Below, piece after piece: positions 24,665-33,598 of a stretch of 64,000 bases of DNA. The translations under genes were made by a program, and so were the position numbers. The stretch's first letter is position 1. Each line of letters begins with the position of its first letter. Origin of the DNA: Chryseobacterium culicis (lineage in GTDB: Bacteria; Bacteroidota; Bacteroidia; Flavobacteriales; Weeksellaceae); contig NZ_PCPP01000001.1 of the NCBI RefSeq assembly GCF_002979755.1, forward strand, positions 2,264,665 through 2,328,664. Reading direction: 5' to 3'. The notes under the pieces are model-generated. The model was given only the letters and a program-made list of their open reading frames with translations, searched no databases and was not told where the DNA came from.

Positions 24665-25063
24665 ATGTCTGAACTGGTTCGTTTTAAATTTTATGAAACT
24701 GCCCTGGAAGCCAACAGGGACAAGCAGATACTGGCCGAAAATGGCATCAACAGTTTCATTGCAAATGAGCAACTGATCCAGTCGGATTGGCTTTTGTCGC
24801 AGGCAGTAGGAGGCATACAGCTTCAGGTATTTGAGGATGACCAGGAAAAAGCTCAGCAAATCCTGCAGGATTATAAAGAGAATGAGCAATATTCATTGGA
24901 AGTGGAACACACCATTGAAGATCCTGAGTTTGATTTTGTCTGCCCGAAATGTGGTTCCAATCATATTTACAGGGATGACAGTGCGACCAGTTTCTTTGGG
25001 ATTTCTTTTCTGACCAGTCATAAATTCAAATGTTATTATTGCGGGAATGAATTCACTCATTAA
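24665..25063 (+). CDS. DUF2007-like protein with C-terminal zinc ribbon
   Basis: 132 residues. The first 70 residues (VRFKFYETALEANRDKQILAE..., GGIQLQVFEDDQEKAQQIL) have the small ferredoxin-like DUF2007 fold, annotated as putative signal-transducing. The C-terminus has a CPKCGSNHIYR ... CYYCGNEF zinc ribbon. It starts two bases after the exonuclease stop. Function unknown. Confidence 0.75.
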   Translation: MSELVRFKFYETALEANRDKQILAENGINSFIANEQLIQSDWLLSQAVGGIQLQVFEDDQEKAQQILQDYKENEQYSLEVEHTIEDPEFDFVCPKCGSNHIYRDDSATSFFGISFLTSHKFKCYYCGNEFTH

Positions 25064-25071
25064 AGCTTGAT

Positions 25072-25632
25072 ATGATCAAAAGGATTGGAAAGATTTCACT
25101 CATCATCATTCTTGGTTTTCTTGTTTTCATAACGGGAAAGTTTTTATTGGTATGGAAAAGTGTTGAAATTGATCACAGTTTGAGTCAAAAACCTCTTTTT
25201 AAAGCATTTAATCAACAGAAACAGGCCACTCTTTGGAGTCAGAAGGGTGAAGATAATAAAACCAATGATTTCAAAATAACATCAGACAGCACAAGCTTTG
25301 AGTATTACAGTTGTTATATTAACAGAAATCCAACACTGAACATTATATTTTCTGTTGGAGACGGTTTTAGTGGCGGTGGGTATCAAATCGATATTATACA
25401 GAACCGATATAAAGTTTCACCGTATTCATATACAGACAATATCAAGCCTTTTGATTTTCTGAATACGGAAGAATATTATAAGGTTTTGGATAGTAAACTT
25501 ATTCTGAATAAGGAATCTTATCAAAAAGGAGACAGCATCTTCGGATATACCGAACTTAAAGTTCAAAGAAGATATGGTCCGGAAAAATATATAGTAGAAG
25601 GAAAAGGATATTTTAAAGGTATAGTAAATTAA
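25072..25632 (+). CDS. Hypothetical membrane-anchored protein
   Basis: 186 residues, no family recognised. One N-terminal hydrophobic helix (ISLIIILGFLVFITGKFLLVW) suggests a signal anchor, and the rest is a beta-rich periplasmic domain with paired strands (ELKVQRRYGPEKYIVEGKGYF). It lies nine bases after the DUF2007-like gene and 11 bases before the FAH gene, so it is likely co-transcribed with both. Confidence 0.6.
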   Translation: MIKRIGKISLIIILGFLVFITGKFLLVWKSVEIDHSLSQKPLFKAFNQQKQATLWSQKGEDNKTNDFKITSDSTSFEYYSCYINRNPTLNIIFSVGDGFSGGGYQIDIIQNRYKVSPYSYTDNIKPFDFLNTEEYYKVLDSKLILNKESYQKGDSIFGYTELKVQRRYGPEKYIVEGKGYFKGIVN

Positions 25633-25643
25633 TCAATAAAGTT

Positions 25644-26249
25644 ATGAAAATCATCTGCATAGGAAGAAACTACAGCGAGCATGCGAAAGAATTAGGAAAT
25701 GAAATTCCTGAGAATCCTGTTATCTTTATGAAGCCGGATACAGCCGTTTTAAAAGGAAATGATTTTTACATTCCTGAATTTTCGAATGATATTCACTACG
25801 AGCTTGAAGTGGTAGTAAAAATTTCAAAGGGAGGAAAATATATCCAGAAAGAATCCGCTAATAAACATTATGAAGAAATAGGTCTTGGAATCGATTTTAC
25901 AGCGAGAGATCTTCAGAGTGAGCTGAAATCAAAAGGACTTCCCTGGGAACTTGCCAAAGGTTTTGACGGTTCTGCTGTGGTAAGCAGTTTCTTCAAAAAA
26001 GAAAACTTCAGTCTTGAGAACCTTCAGTTTTCATTATTAAAAAATAAAGACAAGGTTCAGGATGGCAATACGAAAGATATGCTGTTCAACTTTGATGATA
26101 TTATTGCTTTCGCTTCTCAGTATTTTACGTTAAGAGTGGGTGACCTTATTTTCACAGGAACGCCAAAAGGAGTTGGAAAGGTAGAGGAAAATGACATCCT
26201 GGAAGCTTATCTTGAAGAGGAAAAAATACTGGACATCAGAATAATGTAA
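25644..26249 (+). CDS. Fumarylacetoacetate hydrolase family protein
   Basis: 201 residues, single FAH domain. Metal and substrate motifs: HYELEVVVKISKGG (Glu ligands), GLGIDFTARDLQ, GFDGSAVVS, and GDLIFTGTPKGVGKV. Members cleave or decarboxylate 2-oxo acids such as acylpyruvates, oxaloacetate or hydroxyhexenedioates. No aromatic-catabolism genes are nearby, so acylpyruvase or oxaloacetate decarboxylase activity is a guess. A clear terminator follows. Confidence 0.85.
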   Translation: MKIICIGRNYSEHAKELGNEIPENPVIFMKPDTAVLKGNDFYIPEFSNDIHYELEVVVKISKGGKYIQKESANKHYEEIGLGIDFTARDLQSELKSKGLPWELAKGFDGSAVVSSFFKKENFSLENLQFSLLKNKDKVQDGNTKDMLFNFDDIIAFASQYFTLRVGDLIFTGTPKGVGKVEENDILEAYLEEEKILDIRIM

Positions 26250-26280
26250 AACAACAATATTCCATCCATAATAAACAAAA

Positions 26281-26308
26281 GCAATAGTTTGAGAACTATT
26301 GCTTTTTT
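26281..26308 (+). terminator. Terminator of the FAH operon
   Basis: GCAATAGTT/AACTATTGC with a TGAG loop and six T residues after the stem. It lies 31 bases after the FAH stop. Confidence 0.9.
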
Positions 26309-26356
26309 ATTGCATATCTGAAATTTCAACAGTTCTGTTCTATCCGTTCCGATCCT

Positions 26357-27532
26357 TTAAAAACTGTAATCATTTTCAAAATCTTTAGTCAGCAACTCGT
26401 AGACTACCCTAAACCATATTATAATACAGGGTACAGCTTTTAAAGAATATTTGATGATATAATTCTTTTTAATGGATGCCGGAAACAAATCCGATGTTGA
26501 AAAGCAGGTAAAAATGATAACCAAAACCAATAATCCAATCAGAAAAGGAGTCTTTTCTTTTTGAAGAAAAAACCAGATCATCACCCCTGCTACAGTAATA
26601 ATATAAGTAGGAGATTCAGAACCTGAGCTAAACAATACCAAAAATAATAAAGCTGAACTGAGAATCATCAGACGGAAAGTATAATATTGATATTGTCTGA
26701 TCCTGATATACGGTACCGCAAATAGAGGTATTCCAAAAGCTAAGAACACAAGATTTGAAATAGAAGAATCCCCTGAAATTCTCCTGAAAACACCCATTAA
26801 TGAGATATCCTGTTTATTTCCCAGTATTTGGTTTTCCGTGTTTTTGTCAACTAGAGAATGAAACCAGTCATAATAACTCTGAATAACAAATTCAGGGCTT
26901 GAATAGATCATAGGAATCACAAAGCATATTCCTCCAACTATAAGCCCTGAAATAATAAACCTAAATTTATTTTTAACAAACGGAAACTGAGTAAGGCCTA
27001 CGATCCCATAAATCTTAACAAAAAACAGGATCACAATAGCACTAACGGATTTAACTTCTTTTCTTTCATAAATATAAATTGCAGAAAGTATCAAAAGTCC
27101 TGTTAACGCCACATTGAATTGATAGTACAAGGAAGCAGTTATAAACTCCTGTAAACACAGCCATGCAAAATAAGATTTTTCCTTATCGGAAAAAGGCAGC
27201 TTATACAATGCAAAGAGAAATACAACAGCATTCCCTATATTCCAGGCTATCATTCCCACTCCATCCTGCAGTATGGCAAAAGGAGCAATAACCGCACTGA
27301 GAAAGACTCCGTAATGATTACTGTCAAAAAAAAGACTGGGATATTGCAAAAAAAGATTTTTCTGCTCCTGTGTATTCACAAAAACATATTTATACAGCAA
27401 ATAATTGTTGTAAGATTGAGGACCACTCAAATAATTGACTAATGCCGTCACCGCAGCCACAACAATATATAGGGTAAAAATAATTTTGTAATCACCTGTC
27501 AGCCTGAGAGTATAAGCTATGCACTTTTTCAT
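26357..27532 (-). CDS. Polytopic membrane protein, GT87-like (DUF2029)
   Basis: 391 residues with about ten membrane helices. The N-terminal loop (FLQYPSLFFDSNHYGVFLSAVIAPF) and a central helix-rich core resemble GT87-type mannosyltransferases, which have an acidic residue in the first periplasmic loop. Similarity is by topology and loop pattern only. The ATG at 27532 is chosen; an in-frame TTG two codons upstream is less likely. It is 46 bases after the DUF535 gene on the same strand. Confidence 0.6.
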   Translation of the reverse strand: MKKCIAYTLRLTGDYKIIFTLYIVVAAVTALVNYLSGPQSYNNYLLYKYVFVNTQEQKNLFLQYPSLFFDSNHYGVFLSAVIAPFAILQDGVGMIAWNIGNAVVFLFALYKLPFSDKEKSYFAWLCLQEFITASLYYQFNVALTGLLILSAIYIYERKEVKSVSAIVILFFVKIYGIVGLTQFPFVKNKFRFIISGLIVGGICFVIPMIYSSPEFVIQSYYDWFHSLVDKNTENQILGNKQDISLMGVFRRISGDSSISNLVFLAFGIPLFAVPYIRIRQYQYYTFRLMILSSALLFLVLFSSGSESPTYIITVAGVMIWFFLQKEKTPFLIGLLVLVIIFTCFSTSDLFPASIKKNYIIKYSLKAVPCIIIWFRVVYELLTKDFENDYSF

Positions 27533-27578
27533 AAACAAAATTTAAAATAAAATCCACATCTGATTAATAATCAATTTA

Positions 27579-28484
27579 TTATCTCAAATAAATACATAAG
27601 CTTTCTTTTACAAAGTCCATCAGGGCATATCTTTTTTTGTAGGATGCTCTTTTCTCTGATTTGATATCATCCATATTTTTTCTGGAGGTTTCCAATGGCA
27701 ATATATACCAACCTATTCCAGTATTCCGTCCCCCAATTTCTTTCCAAAAATTATCATACGAAAAACAGATGGTGTGGATAAACGGAAGATGGATAAAATG
27801 TTTCTTGTTCTGTACCTGATACTTTCCACCAATTCCCATAATTAATTTCACATCAAATTCTTTACAAAACTCCTGCAGGATCTCTATCAAAAAAGACTTA
27901 GGCCTTATTCCGTACATGAGTTTTTGAGCTTCTTTTGTAACATACGTCCCATCAATTGCAGGCCGGCCCTGCAGGCAGCCGATTTTGCACACCCACTCAT
28001 CCTTTTTATTTCTTTCCAATGAAAAGGAAACCGAAGCTATTTTACCATGGAGATGATCAATAACTAAAGAAAAAACCAATTCACCTTCTTTTCTGTAGCG
28101 GTCGTTATATCCAATTTCCAGCCTTCCCGGTAAATTATTTTTTAAAGGAAATTCACAGATCACCCAATCGTCCTTATGGATAATCTTTTTAAGATTATGA
28201 TCATAAATAAAATCATAAGTATCACAGATAATTTTGATTTTCCTTCTGATATCATACCGGGTGGAAAGGTAAGCCTTAAAAGGTTTCAGGAAAAGCCGCG
28301 GTCTGTAGGAAAGAATTTCCCTGTATCGGTCACTTTCTAAAATAGTGAACCAATACCCCGAATCTCCATATTCCCATAGGGATAAAATAAAACTTTTGTA
28401 TTGCTGTTTACGTAAATATTGGGGCTTTTCTGTACTGAAAGCTATTTTTGCGTAATTCCACGCTTTTACACCAATATCAAACAT
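27579..28484 (-). CDS. VirK/YbjX (DUF535) family protein
   Basis: 301 residues. The family core is visible: SFSLERNKKDEWVCKIGCLQG, then TKEAQKLMYGIRPKSFLIEIL, and LPFIHTICFSYDNFWKEIGG. The family includes E. coli YbjX and Shigella VirK, linked to outer-membrane remodelling and antimicrobial-peptide resistance, but with no settled biochemistry. A GNAT-like fold has been suggested for the family; I cannot confirm it here. Confidence 0.8.
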   Translation of the reverse strand: MFDIGVKAWNYAKIAFSTEKPQYLRKQQYKSFILSLWEYGDSGYWFTILESDRYREILSYRPRLFLKPFKAYLSTRYDIRRKIKIICDTYDFIYDHNLKKIIHKDDWVICEFPLKNNLPGRLEIGYNDRYRKEGELVFSLVIDHLHGKIASVSFSLERNKKDEWVCKIGCLQGRPAIDGTYVTKEAQKLMYGIRPKSFLIEILQEFCKEFDVKLIMGIGGKYQVQNKKHFIHLPFIHTICFSYDNFWKEIGGRNTGIGWYILPLETSRKNMDDIKSEKRASYKKRYALMDFVKESLCIYLR

Positions 28485-28860
28485 CTGCCGTAAAAATTTC
28501 GACAGTGAAACAATTTAGAAAAAATAAATTCATTTGTGTTAAAAATAAAGTTAATTAATTTAATATTTAATCAATGATAATTGTAAATCACATTAATTAA
28601 TTTAGTAAAATTAACTATTTTTTAAAATATAAATAAAAACATAAAATTCTGCTTTTATGATATAAAAATGAAAACAAAACATTATTCCCAATCTTTACAG
28701 AAACAAAACACAGATTATTTATATCAAATAATTTAAATTTTTTATTTTTTTAAGGAAAATTTTGAAACTAAAAAAACTGCTTTTCTTCTTATAATATTAT
28801 TATATTTTAACACCTGTTCTGGCAAATTTTTCCTATCTTTAGGTAACAAAATTAGAGGTT
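28485..28860. other. AT-rich intergenic stretch between DUF535 and usp genes
   Basis: Long A/T runs and no credible ORF. Near the usp gene TATCTTTA at 28834-28841 resembles the -7 element but lacks the final G and a TTG partner. Nothing else recognisable. Confidence 0.5.
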
Positions 28861-29298
28861 ATGATAAACATTGTATTACCCGTAGATTTTGGGGACAAGA
28901 CAGACCAATTGGTAGACGGTGCCATAAAATTTGCAAAACAGCTTAACGGCAGAATTTACCTGATCCACGTAGCACCATCAGATATCGGCTTTGCCATTGG
29001 TGATATGGGATTTCAATATTTCCCTGAAGTGGAAGCCAACGAAATCAGAGAAGAGCTGGTGCAGCTTAATAAAATTGAGCAAAGAATCATCGGCCATGAT
29101 ATCGACTGTGAGCACCTGTTAAAACAGGGACTTGCCAAAGATATTATTCTGGAACATGCAAAGGCAAAAAATGCAGATTATATTGTGATGGGATCACATG
29201 GCAGAAGCGGAATTTATGATGTATTCGTGGGAAGCTTAACAAAAGGAATTACGAAAAGTTCAAGTATTCCTGTGCTGGTACTTCCAATTCACGACTAA
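28861..29298 (+). CDS. Universal stress protein (UspA family)
   Basis: 145 residues, single Usp domain. VLPVDFGDKTDQLVDGAIKFA at the start and the ATP-binding motif MGSHGRSGIYDVFVGSLTKG (GxxG-9x-GS) near the end are intact, so it should bind ATP. It probably acts in stress or energy-limitation responses. An AGAGG lies four bases before the ATG. Monocistronic, with a terminator shared with the convergent neighbour. Confidence 0.9.
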   Translation: MINIVLPVDFGDKTDQLVDGAIKFAKQLNGRIYLIHVAPSDIGFAIGDMGFQYFPEVEANEIREELVQLNKIEQRIIGHDIDCEHLLKQGLAKDIILEHAKAKNADYIVMGSHGRSGIYDVFVGSLTKGITKSSSIPVLVLPIHD

Positions 29299-29324
29299 GA
29301 AAAAGAAATTTTAATCGTTAGTAA

Positions 29325-29365
29325 TAAAAAAACCGATCAAAGCATATTGTTTGATCGGTTTTTTA
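29325..29365. terminator. Bidirectional terminator between usp and small membrane gene
   Basis: AACCGATCAAA/TTTGATCGGTT with an eight-base loop, an A-run before and a T-run after, so it serves both convergent genes. Confidence 0.85.
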
Positions 29366-29381
29366 CTATATAACCAATTAA

Positions 29382-29615
29382 TTAACCTTCTTTTTTGTAG
29401 ATATTCGGATCGTAGTAAGGATTCTTACCTTCCGTTGGAGAATAATAGTCTTTATCTTTGTCTCCACCTAATGTTACTACAAGTACATAGCACCAATAAG
29501 TAAATAATACACAGCAAACTGCAAATAAAATCCAGTTTAAAACATTACCGAAAGTATCAAAGAAACCGAAAGTCCATTTGAAAACTTTACTTAAGAATAG
29601 AAAGAAAGACGTCAT
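29382..29615 (-). CDS. Small single-span membrane protein (DUF6341-like)
   Basis: 77 residues. One or two hydrophobic segments (FDTFGNVLNWILFAVCCVLFTYWCYVLVVTLGG) are followed by a short polar tail rich in Tyr, Asp and Pro (YYSPTEGKNPYYDPNIYKKEG). I think it belongs to a small flavobacterial family (DUF6341), from memory and not checked. It is divergent from the gene at 29658, with overlapping promoter elements. Function unknown. Confidence 0.65.
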   Translation of the reverse strand: MTSFFLFLSKVFKWTFGFFDTFGNVLNWILFAVCCVLFTYWCYVLVVTLGGDKDKDYYSPTEGKNPYYDPNIYKKEG

Positions 29616-29633
29616 TATTTTCCTTTTTTAAAT

Positions 29634-29651
29634 TAACTTTGTACAAATTTA
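29634..29651. promoter_or_regulatory. Overlapping divergent -7 elements
   Basis: Forward TAACTTTG (29634-29641) serves the gene at 29658; reverse TAAATTTG (29651 down to 29644) serves the small membrane gene at 29615. The two elements face outward within 18 bases, so polymerase binding at one should hinder the other. Confidence 0.45.
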
Positions 29652-29657
29652 TAAAAA

Positions 29658-30563
29658 ATGTTTAAATTACTTTCAAAAGAAAGCAATATTTTTTCAATTC
29701 CTGTTTATATTGGTTTTCTTCTTTTAGTAGTCATAATATTTAACATACTGAATTTCAACACTTACGAAGCTATAATTGCCGGAATAACTTTTCTGGGAAT
29801 TGCTTTGGGATATTTTTGTTTTCACAGTATTGCCCTTAATTATCAGACCCATCTGCCTTTATTTCTGTATACATTTTTCATTTTTGGGTTGTACCCCGGA
29901 AATCTGGATATAGGAATCGCTGTCTCGCTGCTTACGAACTCGTTTCTTATCCTGCTTCTGACCAGCGCAGATGAAGATATCAGGAAGAAATCCTACGTAT
30001 TGGTAGGGGCTATTGTAGCACTGAATTTTATTTTTCTTCCTACGACATGGCCGATGGCTGTTTTTGTGATTATCCACGTCATTGCAACCTCCGCCAAAAT
30101 CGGGTTGAATCTTTTCAGATTTCTTTTAGGAATTGTTCTGATTACGTTCAGTTATTTTTCTGTCATGTATTTCGTTCAGTTCACCTCATGGAATATCGAT
30201 TATTTCCCATTTGGAAAAATGAAGCCGGTAACAGATTACACAGAGCTTTTACCATTGATTCCTGTGGTTCTGATGCTTATCTATGCGGTATATGACCACT
30301 TTAAAAACTATAACAAGAAAAGTCCGATAAGCAGATATAAATATACTTTCCTGCTGGTCTTTTCTGTAGCGCAGCTTGTTTCCATCATTTTATATATGAA
30401 TAAAAGCTATGAATATCTGCTGCTTCTGGCATTTCCTTCAAGTATTATTCTGAGCAGAATGATGAGATTTTTACCCAAATACTGGATGCGGGAAGCCAGT
30501 GTATGGCTTATTATTATTAGCTTACTGACCTTTAAAGCAGGTACAGTTTTTGATTTATTTTAG
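29658..30563 (+). CDS. Polytopic membrane protein (DUF6427-like)
   Basis: 301 residues with about eight membrane helices and short loops. No catalytic motif is seen. Aromatic and Phe-rich helices and the conserved SRMMRFLPKYWMREASVW near the C-terminus fit a flavobacterial family (DUF6427) remembered without checking. It lies six bases before the DUF3109 gene, so the two are one operon. Confidence 0.65.
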   Translation: MFKLLSKESNIFSIPVYIGFLLLVVIIFNILNFNTYEAIIAGITFLGIALGYFCFHSIALNYQTHLPLFLYTFFIFGLYPGNLDIGIAVSLLTNSFLILLLTSADEDIRKKSYVLVGAIVALNFIFLPTTWPMAVFVIIHVIATSAKIGLNLFRFLLGIVLITFSYFSVMYFVQFTSWNIDYFPFGKMKPVTDYTELLPLIPVVLMLIYAVYDHFKNYNKKSPISRYKYTFLLVFSVAQLVSIILYMNKSYEYLLLLAFPSSIILSRMMRFLPKYWMREASVWLIIISLLTFKAGTVFDLF

Positions 30564-30569
30564 AAAATT

Positions 30570-31154
30570 ATGATTCAGATAGACGATAAATTGATTTCAG
30601 AGGAAATTTTTTCCGAAGAATTTGTTTGCAACCTTACGAAATGTAAAGGTGCATGTTGTGTGGAAGGAGATGTGGGAGCTCCGTTAGATAAAAACGAGCT
30701 TGAGATATTGGACCGTATTTTTGATCAAATAAAACCTTACCTTACCCAAGAGGGAATTAAAGCCCTTGAAGAGCAGGGAACATGGACTACTGATCCACAC
30801 GACGGAATGTATGTTACTCCAATGGTGGAGAACCGCGAATGTGCCTATGTAACTTTCGATGAAAAAGGGATTACCAAATGTGGTATTGAAAAAGCGTACG
30901 AAGATGGTGCCGTGGACTGGCAAAAACCTATCTCCTGCCACCTTTACCCAATCCGTGTTACAGAATATTCAGCGTTTACCGCATTGAATTATCACGAATG
31001 GAATGTATGCAGCGATGCATGTACACTCGGAAAAGAACTTCAGGTTCCTGTTTATAAGTTTTTAAAAACTCCATTGATCAGAAAATATGGCGAAGAATTC
31101 TACACGGTTCTGAGCGAAGCTGCTGGCGAATGGAAAAAAGAATACGGTTCTTAA
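30570..31154 (+). CDS. DUF3109 family cysteine-rich protein
   Basis: 194 residues. The cysteine pattern of the family is complete: CNLTKCKGACCVEGDVGAPL near residue 20, CAYVTFDEKGITKCGI in the middle, ISCHLYPIRV and a late CSDAC. It resembles YkgJ-type proteins that bind zinc or an iron-sulphur cluster. Function unknown. A terminator follows the stop. Confidence 0.85.
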   Translation: MIQIDDKLISEEIFSEEFVCNLTKCKGACCVEGDVGAPLDKNELEILDRIFDQIKPYLTQEGIKALEEQGTWTTDPHDGMYVTPMVENRECAYVTFDEKGITKCGIEKAYEDGAVDWQKPISCHLYPIRVTEYSAFTALNYHEWNVCSDACTLGKELQVPVYKFLKTPLIRKYGEEFYTVLSEAAGEWKKEYGS

Positions 31155-31180
31155 CCGATATGTATTTGAATACAAAAATA

Positions 31181-31206
31181 AAAACCGCAGAGAGATCTGC
31201 GGTTTT
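31181..31206. terminator. Terminator between convergent DUF3109 and secreted-protein genes
   Basis: AAAACCGCAG/CTGCGGTTTT with a six-base loop; the A-rich arm on one side and T-rich arm on the other allow function in both directions. Confidence 0.8.
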
Positions 31207-31244
31207 TGTATATTGGATAAAAAGCTGATTAAAAAAATAGTTGT

Positions 31245-31931
31245 TTATTTAAAATCAGCATCTGTAACTCCTGAGTTGATTACCACTTTGGTCGTTTTAA
31301 TTGTCATTTTCTGACCTCCGCCTTCAGCATCTACTTCAGCCGGGAACTGTATTCCATCTACCGCCATATAGCTTTTAATGGTTGCTTTACCTTCTCCAGC
31401 ATCCGTTTTGTACAAAAGTCCGGTTGCTGCATCGAAATAAAACTTTCCTTTGTCTGAAGACAAAACATTATAGTCTTTTCCGTCTAATTTCTCTGTACTT
31501 ACTGTCTGGAAATTAGAAGCATCAAAAGCCAGGGCATCAATAGGTTTTCCTTTCTTCAACTCGGCAATTTTATCAGCAGGAATATCTGATTTAGTTCCCA
31601 TCTGATCAAAGTATCCTTTCTCACCGTCAAACAACTGAACCATTTCTTTTCCCATGAAAGATTGTACAGACTTGAATTTATTTCCTAATTTCTTAGTCGT
31701 CATTTGAATTTCCATTCCCTGTACCGCAACCGTGTTATCTGTAATAGTAGATTTCACAGCGTCTAATTTATCTTTTCCACCTAGTGCTTTGAAATAATTA
31801 TCAACAATTTCTTTAGGTGTCTGTTTTGATTTTACAGCTTCTGTTTTGGCAGATGCAGCCCCTTTTTTCTGAGCTGCTGCAGGCACTGAGAAAAGTACAG
31901 CGCAGAAAAACGGAATGATGATCTTTTTCAT
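31245..31931 (-). CDS. Secreted LolA-like outer-membrane lipoprotein-sorting type protein
   Basis: 228 residues from the ATG at 31931, which places a clean signal peptide (IIIPFFCAVLFSVPAAAQ) at the N-terminus; the longer frame upstream is not supported. KEIVDNYFKALGGKDKLDAV and a series of beta strands (TTKKLGNKFKSVQ, QLFDGEKGYFDQMG, DKGKFYFDAATGLLYKT) suggest the half-barrel LolA/LolB-like fold. It probably binds a lipid or acts at the envelope; this is inferred from fold only. Confidence 0.6.
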   Translation of the reverse strand: MKKIIIPFFCAVLFSVPAAAQKKGAASAKTEAVKSKQTPKEIVDNYFKALGGKDKLDAVKSTITDNTVAVQGMEIQMTTKKLGNKFKSVQSFMGKEMVQLFDGEKGYFDQMGTKSDIPADKIAELKKGKPIDALAFDASNFQTVSTEKLDGKDYNVLSSDKGKFYFDAATGLLYKTDAGEGKATIKSYMAVDGIQFPAEVDAEGGGQKMTIKTTKVVINSGVTDADFK

Positions 31932-32076
31932 ATTTATAATAAAGTTTAAAGGGTAAATATAGGAATATTGGCGGACATACAAATAAATAATGAGTAATGA
32001 GCAATTAGTAATGAATGATAATTGAGTGATGATGAGTGATAAATAATGAATTTTTAGGTGTGGATGGATAATAAAA

Positions 32077-32102
32077 AAACCGCCAAAAAATTGACGGTTT
32101 TC
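32077..32102 (-). terminator. Terminator of trigger factor gene
   Basis: Minus strand AAACCGTCAA pairs with TTGGCGGTTT (one G-T pair) and is followed by a U-run. It lies 23 bases after the stop. Confidence 0.7.
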
Positions 32103-32124
32103 AAATATTTATATCTGAGTATAA

Positions 32125-33459
32125 TTATTTCTTAAGTTCTTCTAAAAATTCGTCGTGAGAAATTTTAGTTTCTTTTTTGCTTGCTTTTTCAAGAATTACA
32201 TCTTTCAGTTTAGCCATAGCAACTTCAGAAGAAATTTGTCTTACCTGCTCTTGGTCTTTCAACATTTCAACAGCATATTTTTGAATTTCTTCATCCCCTA
32301 AGTGGTGGATTCCGTAGATTGCTAATTGGTTTTTCACCAACTGCTCAGCCTGGCCTAATACATCAGCATAGTCAAGGTTGATTTCGTTCTCAGTCATCAA
32401 TTTACCTTCGATGATCTGGTATCTCAATTGGTTTTTCTCAGCTTCAAGAATTTCTTTAGCCTGATCTTCAGACTGGATGTTCTGGTTAGAGAATAACAAC
32501 CACTTCACTAGGAAAGATTCAGGAAGTTTTACTTCTTCTTTCTCAGTTACTTGTTCCAATACTTTATTCACGAAGTGAACATCAGCATTCTGTTGGAAGT
32601 ACTCGTCTAATTCAGTTTTCACTTTATCTTTAAGCTCATCTTCAGACTTGATGTTTCCTTCTCCGTATACTTTGTCGAATAGATCCTGGTTAAGCTCAGC
32701 TAAATCTAATGAATAGAAATCTTTTACTTTTACTTCTAGTTCATTGTGGTGTAGGTGCTCAACTTCTTCTTTGCCGAATCCTAATTCTTTAGCTAATTCT
32801 TCATCACCTGCAAGAGTTTCTTTCGTAACTTTTACAGATCCGTCCATTTTCAACCCTTTTACCAATTTGAAAGCTTCTTTGTTTTCAGCAGTAATGGTAA
32901 GGTTTTTTGGGTGGTGGTGGTGCTCTCCTTCAGCATCTTCTTCCACAACCTGAGAAACTTCTAAAGCAATGTAAGAATCTTTAGTGATTTTATCTTGAGG
33001 AACCTGCTCAGCGAAACGCTTCTGCATGTTTTCAATGCTCTTACCGATTTCTTTATCAGAAGCTTCTACTTTGTAGTGAGGAGCTTCATATTTAGCTAAA
33101 TCTATAGTGAATTCAGGCTCAAATCCTACTTCGAAAGCAACTTCTAATTGATCAGCGTTGTAATCTAGTTCGTTTACTGGCTGAGGAATAGGCTGACCAA
33201 CTAATCTTAATTTGTTTTCATTAACATAGTTGTTCAATGCATCAGAAACCTGTCTGTTGATTTCTTCAAATGCAATACCTGCTTCATATTGTTTTTTAAC
33301 CATACTCAAAGGCACTTTCCCTTTTCTGAATCCAGGAACTTGCGCATTTTTAGCATAATTAATCAACTGCTTCTCTACTTTTTCTTTGTAGTCAGATTTT
33401 TCCAATGTTACTGTAAGCAATGCACTTACGTCATCATGGTTTTGTGCGGTAACCTTCAT
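32125..33459 (-). CDS. tig: Trigger factor (ribosome-associated chaperone)
   Basis: 444 residues, normal Tig length. The ribosome-binding signature GFRKGKVP is at residues 43-50, in an N-terminal domain that binds L23. The central PPIase region is poorly conserved (with an EHHHHPKN His cluster near residue 180) and may have lost prolyl isomerase activity, as in other Bacteroidota. The C-terminal helical arms follow. It folds nascent chains as they leave the ribosome. Confidence 0.92.
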   Translation of the reverse strand: MKVTAQNHDDVSALLTVTLEKSDYKEKVEKQLINYAKNAQVPGFRKGKVPLSMVKKQYEAGIAFEEINRQVSDALNNYVNENKLRLVGQPIPQPVNELDYNADQLEVAFEVGFEPEFTIDLAKYEAPHYKVEASDKEIGKSIENMQKRFAEQVPQDKITKDSYIALEVSQVVEEDAEGEHHHHPKNLTITAENKEAFKLVKGLKMDGSVKVTKETLAGDEELAKELGFGKEEVEHLHHNELEVKVKDFYSLDLAELNQDLFDKVYGEGNIKSEDELKDKVKTELDEYFQQNADVHFVNKVLEQVTEKEEVKLPESFLVKWLLFSNQNIQSEDQAKEILEAEKNQLRYQIIEGKLMTENEINLDYADVLGQAEQLVKNQLAIYGIHHLGDEEIQKYAVEMLKDQEQVRQISSEVAMAKLKDVILEKASKKETKISHDEFLEELKK

Positions 33460-33547
33460 TATTGATTAAAATTTTAGGTTGCAAAAATATGAATTTTTTA
33501 TGAAAAAAACCCATTTAAAATCAACTTATAAAGCCAAATATTGTTAA

Positions 33548-33576
33548 ATAAAAAGCCACCGGAACATTCCGGTGGC
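33548..33576 (-). terminator. Terminator of the TonB receptor locus
   Basis: Minus strand GCCACCGGAA/TTCCGGTGGC, almost a perfect palindrome, then UUUUU. It lies 23 bases after the lipoprotein stop. Confidence 0.85.
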
Positions 33577-33598
33577 CCAAACAAGATTAAAGGATATA

